34,520 nt of DNA, taken from Rhodothermales bacterium (lineage in GTDB: Bacteria; Bacteroidota; Rhodothermia; Rhodothermales; JAHQVL01). Below are positions 1 to 9,211 of the stretch, piece after piece (within the stretch, counting starts at the first letter, position 1; every line of letters starts with the position of its first letter). The notes under the pieces are model-generated. The model was not told the DNA's origin. It saw only the letters and a list, made by a program, of their open reading frames with translations, and did no database searches. The stretch spans positions 1 to 34,520 of the forward strand of contig JAWXAX010000043.1 of NCBI GenBank assembly GCA_034439735.1, given 5' to 3'. The translations under genes were made by a program, and so were the position numbers.

Positions 1-27
1 CGTCACCGCTACGCGCCGACGGGATTT

Positions 28-52
28 GCCCCTCCTCGGATCGAGGAGGGGC
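28..52. repeat. Perfect inverted repeat (11-bp stem, 3-nt loop)
   Basis: GCCCCTCCTCG and its exact complement are separated by GAT. It lies downstream of the minus-strand gene ending at 206 and could act as a transcription terminator, but neither side carries a T tract. The rest of 1-205 shows no supportable gene. Confidence 0.5.
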
Positions 53-205
53 CTGATCGTCAGGAACGGTCGAGCTACAAAAAGTGTCCGAAGTATTAAT
101 CTCTACACAAGGACTTTATTCACCGCACCATCTGCGGTAAATATAGCACTCAATCACCGCAACCGCCATCGATCTGGACAACGAGTCATGTGCTTCGAGG
201 TGATC

Positions 206-979
206 TTACAGCCCAAAGGCATACGTCGCGCTCACGTTCCAGATAAACGGGTCGCCGGCGATATCGGTGTTAATGGACTGATTAAACATCGCCGAGAGAG
301 AAATGGGGACGCCGGCTGTGGCCAACACGGCGCGGGAGGTGATGTAGGTCCCGGTGACCCCACCCAGGCTCAAGAAGTAGAGCTGCGGCAGGATGCTCAG
401 CGACAGCTTGTCCGTCAACGGCATACCATGCAGCCCGATGTTGAGGGCGATGAAATGCGTATTCCGGGTCGTGGTGGGGTCCACGCCATGAGAATACAGA
501 TAATAAGGACCGATGCTAACGTGCCGTGAGGGCTGGTAGGTAAACAGCACTTCACTGGCCAGGAAACGGCGCATTTCCATCAGCCGGCTAGGGCTGCCTT
601 CTCGTTCAACGTCGGTCATCCGAAAGGAAAACGCCGGGTGGGCGCCGACATGGAGACGAACCCGGTCGGCCTGGAGGACTTTGTACCGCCACCACAGGAG
701 GAACACCCAGGGCCGGCCATCGACCAGGTTGAAGCGCAGCTGGGGTTCAAAACTCAGCCGGCGACCGGCAAGGCTCAGGTCGAAGGTCGCCGCCGGCTTG
801 CCAAGCGTGAAGGTCGGGATGGTGGAGATCCCCTTGTTCGTCACGCTGACGGCGCCCGAGAACGATCGCGCCGGCGTGGAAACCGGCTCTTCCTGGGCCA
901 TTGACCAGCCGGGAGTTCCCACAGAGAGGCTTAAAAACAGCACCACGCGAAGCAAGTACCTGAACCCAATGTGTAGCAT
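206..979 (-). CDS. Probable outer-membrane beta-barrel protein, unknown function
   Basis: I do not recognise a specific family. The ATG at 979 is chosen because the longer frame begins with TTG at 1030 and the ATG places a clear Sec signal peptide at the N-terminus (hydrophobic LLRVVLFLSLSVG, then SMAQEE with likely cleavage after Ala). The mature part of the 257-residue product alternates polar and aromatic/hydrophobic residues (for example RPWVFLLWWRYKV and HVSIGPYYLYSHG) and ends in ATYAFGL, all typical of a small outer-membrane barrel. The barrel assignment is inferred from this pattern and not from a domain match. It is transcribed divergently from the quinoprotein gene at 1283, so the two may share a control region and act on the same external substrate. 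Confidence 0.7.
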   Translation of the reverse strand: MLHIGFRYLLRVVLFLSLSVGTPGWSMAQEEPVSTPARSFSGAVSVTNKGISTIPTFTLGKPAATFDLSLAGRRLSFEPQLRFNLVDGRPWVFLLWWRYKVLQADRVRLHVGAHPAFSFRMTDVEREGSPSRLMEMRRFLASEVLFTYQPSRHVSIGPYYLYSHGVDPTTTRNTHFIALNIGLHGMPLTDKLSLSILPQLYFLSLGGVTGTYITSRAVLATAGVPISLSAMFNQSINTDIAGDPFIWNVSATYAFGL

Positions 980-1282
980 CAAATTCTTGTCGATTGAGCC
1001 CGGGGACGGAGTCGAGGAATGGGCGCGCAAGGTTGCTTCGGATGGGTGAGCGTGTGCAGCGCGGCAACCCTACCCGGCCAATGAATCGGCTGAAGGTAAG
1101 GATGACCAGACTGGATGCGATAAAACGATCTTCCGGAATCGGGGCACCATTTTACTGGATGCGGTTGTGAATATTTGCCGAATCGACAGCAGGGAGTCCT
1201 TCCAGCGCTGCATCCGTCGCGTTTTCAACACGGCGCTTCTATTTTGCACGATCTACCCCGACAACAATTCCTGTAAGCATCC
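980..1282. promoter_or_regulatory. Divergent intergenic control region
   Basis: This 303-bp gap separates two divergent genes and must hold both promoters. The 10-mer ACTGGATGCG occurs exactly twice, at 1110-1119 and 1154-1163, 44 bp apart (about four helical turns, same DNA face). A TTCCGGAA palindrome lies between the copies at 1131-1138. AATATTTG at 1170-1177 is a 7/8 match to the Bacteroidota -7 box TAnnTTTG, but no convincing -33 box is present. No Shine-Dalgarno sequence precedes the ATG at 1283. Confidence 0.4.
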
Positions 1283-3448
1283 ATGCGCATCGCTCTACAA
1301 ATCCTTCCGTGGCTCATTCTTTCCGGTGCAACAATGCTGGCCGGATGTTCGGGATCAACCGATCCCTATGCCAACTGGAGCATGTACGAGGGCGACGCCG
1401 GCGCGGCGCATTACTCTTCGCTGACGCAGATCGATCGAACGAACGTAAAAGACCTCGAGATCGCCTGGACCTACCCCGCCGGATCGACCAGCCCCGCCGG
1501 CTTCAGCCCTCTCGTCGTCGACCGCACGATGTATGTCGTGGCCGACAGCGGCGCCCTCGTCGCGCTGGACGCCGGCACGGGCGAGCAACTGTGGGTCCAT
1601 GGCTTCCCGGGAGCCGGCCGGGGTGCTGGGGGCCGGGGCCTGTTGTACTGGGAAAGTGACGATCGGTCCGACCGCCGGCTTTTTGTCCCCCGCGGCCAGA
1701 ACCTCTTCGCCATCGACGCCTCCACCGGCGAGGTGATCTCGTCGTTTGGAGCAGACGGCGCTGTAGATGTGCGGGAGGGGATTCAACGCGATCCCGAAAA
1801 GATCCGAGCCGCCCCCTCGTCTCCGGGTATTGTCTTTGAGAACCTGGTGATCCTGGGCTCCGGCCCCGGCGAAGGGTACGGCTCAGGGCCGGGCGACATC
1901 CGGGCCTGGGATACCCGAACGGGCGAACTCGCCTGGGTCTTCCACACCATCCCCCACCCCGGTGAATACGGCTACGACAGCTGGGAGGACCCCGAGGTCT
2001 GGAAAACAGCCGGCGGCGCCAACGTCTGGGGCGGCATGAGCGTCGATGTCGAACGCAGCATCCTCTACCTGCCTCTGGGATCGGCGACGTACGACTTTTA
2101 CGGCGCGGACCGGCTGGGCGCCAACCTGTTCGCCAATTCGCTGGTGGCGGTAGATGCCCGCACGGGCGAGCGGATCTGGCACTACCAGACCGTCCATCAC
2201 GACCTGTGGGATTTGGACCTGGCGGCCGCGCCGGTGCTCATGACGGTGCAGCATGAGGGCGAGGAATTGGACATCGTTGTCGCCGCCGGCAAGACGGGGT
2301 ATCTGTACGTGTTTGATCGGGTAACCGGCGAGCCGCTGTGGCCGATCGAGGAGGTGCCGGTCCCCGCCTCGGACATGCCCGGCGAGGAGGCTTGGCCCAC
2401 CCAGCCGATTCCCACCTGGCCCGAGCCGTTCAGCGTGCTTTCGTTCACCGTAGACGATATCAACCCGTACATCCCTCAGAAGGAGCAGGACAGCCTCCGA
2501 CAATACGTGGCCAGCATGAACAACAAGGGGGTTTTCACGCCCCCGAGCACCACGCCCACGATGCAGATGCCGGGGAACGGCGGAGGCGCCAACTGGGGCA
2601 CCACGGCGGCCGACCCGGTCAATGCGATCTTCTATGTGCTCAATAGAAACTTCCCGACCGTCCTCACCCTCGAACGTGACATACCCGGCGTACCGGGAGC
2701 GGACGCCTTCCCGCCGGAACGCGGGGCGTTTGTCTACCGCCAGAACTGCCAGCTGTGCCATATGGAGAATCGGGAGGGCCAGCCGCCGCTCATTCCATCT
2801 ATGGTTGGTGTGATGGACCGGCTCAAACCCACGGAATTCATCCAGCAGGTGCGTCAGGGCAAGGGCACGATGCCGGCGTTCCCCGACCTGTCCGATCAGG
2901 AGATTTCCCACCTGATTTCGTATCTCTCGTTCCCAGAATTTGCGCCACCACCACCGCCACCAACGACGACCCCGGCTACCGGCGTGGAAGAGGGCCCCGT
3001 ACGTTACAAGACGGGTTACGGTTACTTCCTGGCCAGCATCGGCTACGCCATCAAACCGCCCTGGGCGACGATCACGGCGTACGACATGCATACGGGGGCG
3101 AAGCAGTGGGAGCGCCCGGTGGGTGAAGTGGATAGCCTGGCGGCCCGTGGTATCACGGACACCGGTTCGGTCGGCCTTCGCGGCGGCCCGTCCGTCACCG
3201 CCGGCGGGCTCCTCTTCCTGGCGACGGACCGGAAATTCAGGGCCTACGACAAGGACACCGGCGAGGAGGTCTGGACCTACGAATTGCCCGGGCCCGTTCA
3301 GGGAATCCCGGCCATCTATGAGGTCGACGGAAAGCAGTACGTGGCCATTGGCGCGGGGCCGGGCGGGGGCGGCCTCCTCGCGGCGTTGATGGGCGGGTCC
3401 CAGGTGCCGCTACCGCGGAATTACGTGGCGTTTGCGTTGCCGGAATGA
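1283..3448 (+). CDS. PQQ-dependent dehydrogenase lipoprotein with inserted cytochrome c domain (copy 1)
   Basis: A 721-residue quinoprotein alcohol/sugar dehydrogenase homologue. The N-terminus is a lipoprotein signal with lipobox LAGC (Cys22). The remainder is a PQQ-type propeller with repeated W-motifs (DAGTGEQLW, DARTGERIWHY, DKDTGEEVWTY). HHDLWDLDL at 305-313 and the following KTGYLYVFDR resemble the active-site Asp and Lys segments of membrane glucose dehydrogenase-type enzymes. A haem c site CQLCH is at 489-493, with likely axial Met530 in GTMPAFP; this domain is inserted before the last two blades and not appended at the end. Electrons probably pass from PQQ to the haem and on to periplasmic cytochromes. 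It is the only copy on the plus strand and is more diverged from the three minus-strand copies than they are from one another. The substrate cannot be read from sequence. Confidence 0.9.
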   Translation: MRIALQILPWLILSGATMLAGCSGSTDPYANWSMYEGDAGAAHYSSLTQIDRTNVKDLEIAWTYPAGSTSPAGFSPLVVDRTMYVVADSGALVALDAGTGEQLWVHGFPGAGRGAGGRGLLYWESDDRSDRRLFVPRGQNLFAIDASTGEVISSFGADGAVDVREGIQRDPEKIRAAPSSPGIVFENLVILGSGPGEGYGSGPGDIRAWDTRTGELAWVFHTIPHPGEYGYDSWEDPEVWKTAGGANVWGGMSVDVERSILYLPLGSATYDFYGADRLGANLFANSLVAVDARTGERIWHYQTVHHDLWDLDLAAAPVLMTVQHEGEELDIVVAAGKTGYLYVFDRVTGEPLWPIEEVPVPASDMPGEEAWPTQPIPTWPEPFSVLSFTVDDINPYIPQKEQDSLRQYVASMNNKGVFTPPSTTPTMQMPGNGGGANWGTTAADPVNAIFYVLNRNFPTVLTLERDIPGVPGADAFPPERGAFVYRQNCQLCHMENREGQPPLIPSMVGVMDRLKPTEFIQQVRQGKGTMPAFPDLSDQEISHLISYLSFPEFAPPPPPPTTTPATGVEEGPVRYKTGYGYFLASIGYAIKPPWATITAYDMHTGAKQWERPVGEVDSLAARGITDTGSVGLRGGPSVTAGGLLFLATDRKFRAYDKDTGEEVWTYELPGPVQGIPAIYEVDGKQYVAIGAGPGGGGLLAALMGGSQVPLPRNYVAFALPE

Positions 3449-3449
3449 G

Positions 3450-3519
3450 GGTTCGAGGTTTAATGTCTAAGGTCTGCTTCCTTAAACCTTAAACCTCGAA
3501 CCTTAAACCTTAAACCTTA
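3450..3519. repeat. Inverted repeat with TTAAACC heptamers between convergent genes
   Basis: GGTTCGAGGTTTAA (3450-3463) is perfectly complementary to TTAAACCTCGAACC (3489-3502). A smaller hairpin TAAGG/CCTTA (3468-3472 and 3480-3484) lies in the loop. From 3480 to 3519 the DNA is built of CCTTAAA-type heptamers. The element fills the gap between the stop codons of the quinoprotein gene (3448) and the GMC gene (3526), so it may terminate transcription from both sides. A related element occurs at 18769-18824. Confidence 0.8.
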
Positions 3520-3525
3520 TACCGC

Positions 3526-5055
3526 TCACACCATCCCCTTCAGATGATCCGACAGCCGGAGCGTCATCGCCAGCAGCGTCAGTGTGGGGTTGGCGGCGCC
3601 GGCGGTGGGGAAAACGGCCGAGCCGGCGACGTGCAGGTTGGATAGGCCGTGAACGGTGCAGTTCACGTCGACCACCCCTTGCTTGGGGTCGGGATCCATG
3701 CGGGTGGTGCCCATGTGGTGCCAGCCGGCGCCGAGGTTGGCCGGCCACATCGGCTCGTCTTTGAGGAGCCAGTCGCTGAGCTGGACGCGGCCGATGCCGG
3801 CCTTGCCGACTTCGGCGGCGAAGGTCTCGTGCAGCTGGCGGATCGAGCGTTTCTCGAGTTCACCGATTCGCCAGTCCAGCTTCACGCGCGGCATCCCGAG
3901 GGCGTCCCGCTGGTCGCTGAGCATGATCCGGGAGTCGGGATTGGGCGCCTGTTCCATGCGGACCTGCATCACATACTCGGTGCGCGGCGCCTCCTGGGTC
4001 GGAGCGCCGGCCTGGTTTTGCACCCGCGCGAGCCGTTCCTGCCGATCGCGGACGTTCTGGACAGCATCCGCCGAAAATCCGGTGACGCCGGCGGCCGCGT
4101 TCTGGGCGGCCTGCGCCCGTAGCGCCGAGGTGCCGTTGAGAATCCGGAGCTCCCGCTGTTTTGCCGCCGTGATGGCGACTTCCGCGAAGTGTCTCGTGAC
4201 ACCGAACTGGGTAGTGTAGAGCTTCATCGGGAGCGGCCGCGTAAGGATCATGCGCGCCGCGATGAGTTCCAGATGCTCCATGAAGTACCGGCCGACGACG
4301 TCCGCGTCGTTGCCGAGGCCTTTCGGGGCCTGCGTGTTCGCGGCCAGGAGCAGCCGCGCATTCTGGATGGCGCCCCCGGCGAGGACGAAGTGGCGGGCAC
4401 GCACGGTGTGCGCGTTGCCGTCGTGCGAACGGATTTCAACGTGTTCGACCCGCGAGACCGCCTCGTTGGTCCGGATGTCGCCGACGTTGGCGTAGGTGAG
4501 CAGGTGGATGTTCTCCGACTGCACGATCGCGTCGCGGTACACGTTGCCGAACCGGGTAGGCGGGCTCAGTTGCCACATCTTCGCCCAGACGGACGACTTG
4601 TCGAGGGGCAGTTCGACGAGTTCGGGGTCCTCGGCCTGATAGACCGCGGGATCGAACGTGTCCCTACCAACTTCCACATAGGGACAGGCGCGCCTGTAAA
4701 ACGGCTCGAGGTCGGCCCGGGAGATAGGCCATCCGCTGTTCGGCACCCAGTCGCGCTTCTCGAAATCCTGCGGGTCGTAGTCGGACGACCAGCCGCCCCA
4801 GTGGCCGGTCGTCCCACCGAAATAGTGCAGGCGCGAGGATTGGAGCGGGAAATAGGGCTGACCGACACTTTCGCCGGTATAGAGATCCTGCATGGCGTAC
4901 TCCACATCGAAGCCGCCGCCTTCGAGCAGGATGACGCGCCGGCCAGCGTTCTGCCACTCGAGGGCCATGCTGATGCCGGCCGCGCCGGCGCCGATGATGC
5001 AGAGATCGCCTTCGATGATGCTGCCGTTTTCGAGTGTGCGTGCGTCGGTGTGCAT
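3526..5055 (-). CDS. GMC family FAD-dependent oxidoreductase
   Basis: A 509-residue flavoprotein of the glucose-methanol-choline family, which oxidises hydroxyl groups of sugars and alcohols. The FAD-binding GAGAAG motif is at 22-27, followed by the acidic strand end VILLEGG. GGTTGHWGGW resembles the conserved segment of gluconate 2-dehydrogenase and pyranose-type flavoproteins. The C-terminal GMC domain has GWHHMGTTRMD (His446/His447) and GAANPTLTLLA (Asn489), the usual catalytic His/Asn pair. It is the last gene of a seven-gene operon, 23 bp after a DUF1080/FG-GAP gene. The N-terminus has no signal peptide or twin-arginine motif, which is odd because every other gene in the operon encodes an exported protein. 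It may act in the cytoplasm on imported product, or be exported with a partner. The exact substrate is unknown. Confidence 0.9.
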   Translation of the reverse strand: MHTDARTLENGSIIEGDLCIIGAGAAGISMALEWQNAGRRVILLEGGGFDVEYAMQDLYTGESVGQPYFPLQSSRLHYFGGTTGHWGGWSSDYDPQDFEKRDWVPNSGWPISRADLEPFYRRACPYVEVGRDTFDPAVYQAEDPELVELPLDKSSVWAKMWQLSPPTRFGNVYRDAIVQSENIHLLTYANVGDIRTNEAVSRVEHVEIRSHDGNAHTVRARHFVLAGGAIQNARLLLAANTQAPKGLGNDADVVGRYFMEHLELIAARMILTRPLPMKLYTTQFGVTRHFAEVAITAAKQRELRILNGTSALRAQAAQNAAAGVTGFSADAVQNVRDRQERLARVQNQAGAPTQEAPRTEYVMQVRMEQAPNPDSRIMLSDQRDALGMPRVKLDWRIGELEKRSIRQLHETFAAEVGKAGIGRVQLSDWLLKDEPMWPANLGAGWHHMGTTRMDPDPKQGVVDVNCTVHGLSNLHVAGSAVFPTAGAANPTLTLLAMTLRLSDHLKGMV

Positions 5056-5078
5056 GGAGGTATCGGGTTAACGGAGTG

Positions 5079-6959
5079 TTACGGCTTGCCCCATAAGATA
5101 AAGGTCCCACGGGTACCCGAAGTCAGGATGTCGATCGCACCGTCTCCGTTGATATCCTTCGCCTTGGCTTCCGAGCCGACGCCGGACTTGTTATGGACGA
5201 GATGGGGCACAAACACGACCCCGCCCGGGGCATCGGGCCGGCGGACGGTTTCGTACCAGTAGGTCACGGCCTCGCCGTCGGGGTCCGGATCGACCAACGT
5301 GTCCAGGTGGGCCCAGTGGCGTTTGCCGGTGACGAAGTCCATGATCCCGTCGCGGTTGATGTCCGCCAGGATGGCGCCGGCGTGGAGTTCGGAGAACGTG
5401 ACGTCGCCGACGTTTTTCGTCGAGAAGTCTCCCATGATGTGATGTTTCTCGAACGAGATGGCGCCGGCGGCGTTGCGCTGCTGCTCGTACCAGGCCAGCC
5501 CCCAGCCGTGGGCGCTGAGGCTGGTGATGACATCGTTCAGGCCGTCGCCGTTGAAGTCATACACCGAGATGGCGCCACCGCCGCCGATGAACGAAGCCGA
5601 CTCGCCGAAGAGCACCTCGTGGTGTTTCCAGTTGCCGCTGCCGGGGTTGGTCGCCGGCTGCTCCCACCATCCGGTGGCCTGGAGGACGTCCGTCCGGCCA
5701 TCGCCGTTGACATCGCCGGCGCCGACGCCGTGGATGCTGCAGCCGTTGAACTCAAACAGGGTGGCGGACACTTTGGTGAGGCGCCAGGGCCCGGTCGGGT
5801 TCGCGGCGTCGGGCTCGCCGTAGGAGACGCGGCTTTCGCGATCCACATACACCATTTCGTCTTCGCCGTCGCTATCGATATCGGCCTGGATGGTGATCTC
5901 GCTGCAGACATCGGGGACGACCAGGACGCGGTCCCAGCGCCGGCTTTCGCCCTGCGGGTTGATGAACATGGCGAGTTGGCGCATTTCGGACACGATCAAG
6001 TCGGTCCAGCCGTCGCCCGTCCAGTCCTTCGCAAAGGCGAGCATGTTCGGCGTGTATTCGACGCCGGGGTTAAACGTACGGGAAGGGAAATACTCGCGCC
6101 GGCGACGGAAGTCGGGGCCGAGGTAGTAGTACGGGCCCGCCACGAGGTCCTTCACCCCGTCCCCATCGATGTCGCCCGCATCGACCCCCCAGGAGTAATG
6201 AAACTCCGCGACATGTTGCCTGGAAAAGCGGTCGGAGACGTGCTCGGGCGCGACCGTGTAATGCATCCAATCCTTGACCGCGACATCCTCGAAGCGGACG
6301 CTGCCGGAACCCACGTACAGGGCGATGGGACCATAGGCTTGCGGCATGGTCTCACGTGGGGCGAAGATGCCGATGGCGGCGGACTCCGGCGTCTGCGGCA
6401 CGGCCGTGCCGCCGGCGATGGACCGGCGTACACCATTCAAATGGTTCTGGATCTCATTGGCACGCACAAAGATCTCGATGGTATTCCAGGCGTCGCGCGT
6501 GAGGGGGCTCGGGGCGTTCCGCACGCCGTCATCCTCCCGGGGCTCGCGGGCCAGTTCGCGGGTCAGGATGGCGCCGTTCACATCGAGCGTGACGCGGAAA
6601 GGGGCGACTTCGTCCTCGCGGAGCGAGATCAGGATGCCGCTCATCCCACCGTCCGTTTTTTCCAGGCGAAGGAGCACGCCGGCATCACAGGCGCCGGTGC
6701 ACTGGAAGCGAGAGAACACGGAGACGTCTTCGTAGGAGCGGTCGAATACCAGCAGGCCGCCGGCGCTGCCGCGGGCGGTGCCGGTGATGGTGCCGTTTTG
6801 CGCGCTCCAGTCGGCCGTGCCCAGCGGCTGCCATGCCGTTAGCTGCGAACCCTCGAAGAGGTAGTCCGGAATAAAGTCCGGCGCGGGGCTCTGCTGCGCA
6901 AGAGCCGGCGTGGCAACGAGCAGCGCGGCGGCGAAGAGCCAGGTCTGACGATGAAACAT
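5079..6959 (-). CDS. Exported DUF1080-like domain plus FG-GAP/VCBS seven-blade propeller protein (copy 1)
   Basis: The 626-residue product starts with a Sec signal peptide ending ALA-QQS. Residues about 27-230 resemble the 3-keto-disaccharide hydrolase/lyase domain DUF1080 (concanavalin-like fold): FEGSQLTAWQ, NGTITGT, a Cys pair in CTGACDAGVLLR, WNTIEI, LNGVRR, and a closing IALYVGSGSVRFEDVAVKD. Residues about 240-626 hold seven calcium-binding FG-GAP loops (DIDGDGVKD, DWTGDGWTD, DIDSDGEDE, DVNGDGRTD, DFNGDGLND, DINRDGIMD, DINGDGAID), enough for a complete integrin-type propeller. A weak GAGG lies upstream of the ATG. It sits between a quinoprotein gene and the GMC gene. The N-terminal domain may bind or cleave oxidised sugars, with the propeller as a binding scaffold; this is inference from family resemblance, since no catalytic residue was identified. 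Confidence 0.85.
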   Translation of the reverse strand: MFHRQTWLFAAALLVATPALAQQSPAPDFIPDYLFEGSQLTAWQPLGTADWSAQNGTITGTARGSAGGLLVFDRSYEDVSVFSRFQCTGACDAGVLLRLEKTDGGMSGILISLREDEVAPFRVTLDVNGAILTRELAREPREDDGVRNAPSPLTRDAWNTIEIFVRANEIQNHLNGVRRSIAGGTAVPQTPESAAIGIFAPRETMPQAYGPIALYVGSGSVRFEDVAVKDWMHYTVAPEHVSDRFSRQHVAEFHYSWGVDAGDIDGDGVKDLVAGPYYYLGPDFRRRREYFPSRTFNPGVEYTPNMLAFAKDWTGDGWTDLIVSEMRQLAMFINPQGESRRWDRVLVVPDVCSEITIQADIDSDGEDEMVYVDRESRVSYGEPDAANPTGPWRLTKVSATLFEFNGCSIHGVGAGDVNGDGRTDVLQATGWWEQPATNPGSGNWKHHEVLFGESASFIGGGGAISVYDFNGDGLNDVITSLSAHGWGLAWYEQQRNAAGAISFEKHHIMGDFSTKNVGDVTFSELHAGAILADINRDGIMDFVTGKRHWAHLDTLVDPDPDGEAVTYWYETVRRPDAPGGVVFVPHLVHNKSGVGSEAKAKDINGDGAIDILTSGTRGTFILWGKP

Positions 6960-7022
6960 GAGAGGCCTCGTTTGGGGTTGGTGCTGTTTGTGAATCGGAT
7001 CGGTGGAAATAGCTGCCCCCGA

Positions 7023-9182
7023 TCAGGGCAACGCAAAGGCGATATAACTGGGGTTTCGGACGGTCCCATCGGCGGGCGGAGCGCTCCGCCCCGCCGTGGC
7101 CACCACGGCTACGTATTGCCGGCCCTCCCACGCATAGATGGAAGGAATGCCTTCTCCGAGGCCCGGCAGCGGGTGGGACCACAGCTGGGCGCCGGTCACC
7201 CGGTCGAAGGCGTAGAGCCTGTCGGATGCCGACTGGAAGATCAGGTCACCGGCGGTCACAGACGGCCCTCCCCGCACGCGCATACCGGCGCCGGTATCGG
7301 TGATGCCCTCCTGGGCCAACCGCTTCACTTCGCCGACCGGCGTTACCCATTTGATCTCGCCCGTATTCATGTCGTAGGCGGTGAGGCGCAGCCACGGGGG
7401 TTTGATAGCCTGTACGCCCTCGGAATCGACGATGTGGATCCACCCGCTCTGGTACCGTTCGGGCTCTTTCGCGCCCGGCGCGGCGTTGGCGCCGGCGGTG
7501 AGCGCCAGCGCCGGGTTGGCCAGGTAAGCCACCAGCGCCGACATCTCCATTTCCGTCAGATGTGGCATGGGCGGCATCTGGTTACGCCCGCCGCGGATTA
7601 CCGCGTTCAGGTCCACGTGCGAGAGCCGATCGGTAACGCCGACCAGCGAGGCGATCCCCCCGGCGGGTTGTCCTTCCAGATTCGGCTGATGGCAGATCTG
7701 GCAATTCGCCTGATAGACGGCCTGGCCCCGATCGACGATGGTGCCTCCGGTGCCAACCACGCCGGCCGTGATCGGCTCCAGCTTGAGGACGGAAGGCAGG
7801 TTATCTCCCAGCACATAAAACGTCCCATCGCGCGGGTCGGCGGCGGTGGATCCCCAGTTGGCGCCGCCCCGGTTGCCGGGGATCTGGAGCGTGGCCTGCG
7901 TGCTGGGCGGGGTGTACAGTCCGGTGACCACCATCGAGCGGAGGAGGGTCTGGAGCGAGTCGCGGTCGGCCGGCGAGAGGTGGGGGTTCAGGTCGTTCTC
8001 GGTATCCCAGGCCAACGGGACAAACGGGGGCGGTTTCGTGGGGAACGGCTGCGTCGGCCAGGCCTGCTCGCCGGGCATCACGGAAGGGGGTACCGGGCGT
8101 TCCTCGATGGGCCAGAGCGGCTCGCCGGTCGCGCGATTGAAGGCGAAGACCATCCCGGTTTTGGTAGCCTGGGCAACGATGTCGAGCGGCTTGCCGTCGC
8201 GCTCGATCGTCAGCAGAACGGGCGTGGCGGCGAGGTCGTAGTCCCACAGGTCGTGATGGGTCGTCTGGAAGTGCCAGATCCGCTCCCCGGTGCGGGCGTT
8301 CAGCGCCACGAGCGAGTTGGCGAACAGGTTTTCGCCGTGACGGTCGACGCCGTAGAAGTCGTAGTTGGCGGATCCCAGCGGGATGTAGACGATGCCGCGT
8401 TCGGTATCCACGCTTAATCCGCCCCACGCGTTGGCGCCCCCGCCTTTGTCCGAGCGCCCTGCCGGCCAGGTGTCATAGCCATGTTCGCCGGGTTTGGGCA
8501 GGGTGTGGAAGATCCAGGCCTGCCGGCCGGTGCGGACGTCGAACGCGCGGATGTGTCCGGGGCCGGCCATGTACCCCTCACCCGGCGACGAACCCAGGAT
8601 GACGAGGTCTTCGAACACGGTCCCAGGCGACGAGGAGGTCGCGCGGGCCATCAATTCAGGCAGAATACCGAGGCCGTGCCGCAGATCGACGACGCCCTTT
8701 TCGCCAAACGAGGGCACAAAGTCCCCGGTGAGGGCATTGAGCGCGACCAACTGGTAGCTGCCCCGGTAAAAAAGCAGGCGACGATCCGACCGGTCTGTAT
8801 TCTCCCAGTACATAAACCCGCGCCCGCCCATGCGCGCGCCGGGCGAGCCTGGGTGGAACCAGATTGGCTGGCCCGTGCCGGCGTGCAGCGCCGCCACCGA
8901 GCCGCTGTCTCCGACGACGTACATCAGCGAGTCGACGACGATGGGATTGTGGATGGCGGCGTCGGGCGTCTCGTACGTCCAGGCGATCGTGAGTTGATCG
9001 ACATTGGATCGATCGATCTGATCAAGCGCCGAGAAGCTGGATGCCCCCGGCTCTCCCTCGAAGCGCGACCACCGGTAGAAACGTTCATCGAGCGCTCGTT
9101 CCGGGGCGCAGGAAGCCATCCACAGCGTTATGAATATCAGGGTAAGCCTGTACGACATCATCAGGAGGCGATCCGCGATCAT
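7023..9182 (-). CDS. PQQ-dependent dehydrogenase lipoprotein with inserted cytochrome c domain (copy 2)
   Basis: This 719-residue product is closely related to copies 3 and 4. The lipobox Cys is residue 25 (LWMASC) if the ATG at 9182 is used; ATGs at 9161 and 9158 give a shorter, more typical lipoprotein signal and are real alternatives, and none has a good Shine-Dalgarno sequence. Active-site-like HHDLWDYDLAATPVL and KTGMVFAFNRATGEPLWPIEERPVP are intact. The haem c motif CQICH is at 494-498 in a segment reading YQANCQICH, with a probable axial Met in NQMPPMP. It begins 29 bp after the stop of copy 3, so the pair looks like a tandem duplication. Predicted role: periplasmic oxidation of a sugar or alcohol with transfer of electrons to its own haem. 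Confidence 0.9.
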   Translation of the reverse strand: MIADRLLMMSYRLTLIFITLWMASCAPERALDERFYRWSRFEGEPGASSFSALDQIDRSNVDQLTIAWTYETPDAAIHNPIVVDSLMYVVGDSGSVAALHAGTGQPIWFHPGSPGARMGGRGFMYWENTDRSDRRLLFYRGSYQLVALNALTGDFVPSFGEKGVVDLRHGLGILPELMARATSSSPGTVFEDLVILGSSPGEGYMAGPGHIRAFDVRTGRQAWIFHTLPKPGEHGYDTWPAGRSDKGGGANAWGGLSVDTERGIVYIPLGSANYDFYGVDRHGENLFANSLVALNARTGERIWHFQTTHHDLWDYDLAATPVLLTIERDGKPLDIVAQATKTGMVFAFNRATGEPLWPIEERPVPPSVMPGEQAWPTQPFPTKPPPFVPLAWDTENDLNPHLSPADRDSLQTLLRSMVVTGLYTPPSTQATLQIPGNRGGANWGSTAADPRDGTFYVLGDNLPSVLKLEPITAGVVGTGGTIVDRGQAVYQANCQICHQPNLEGQPAGGIASLVGVTDRLSHVDLNAVIRGGRNQMPPMPHLTEMEMSALVAYLANPALALTAGANAAPGAKEPERYQSGWIHIVDSEGVQAIKPPWLRLTAYDMNTGEIKWVTPVGEVKRLAQEGITDTGAGMRVRGGPSVTAGDLIFQSASDRLYAFDRVTGAQLWSHPLPGLGEGIPSIYAWEGRQYVAVVATAGRSAPPADGTVRNPSYIAFALP

Positions 9183-9211
9183 AAGGTAAGTCTTGTTATC
9201 AAAGGGGTCGA

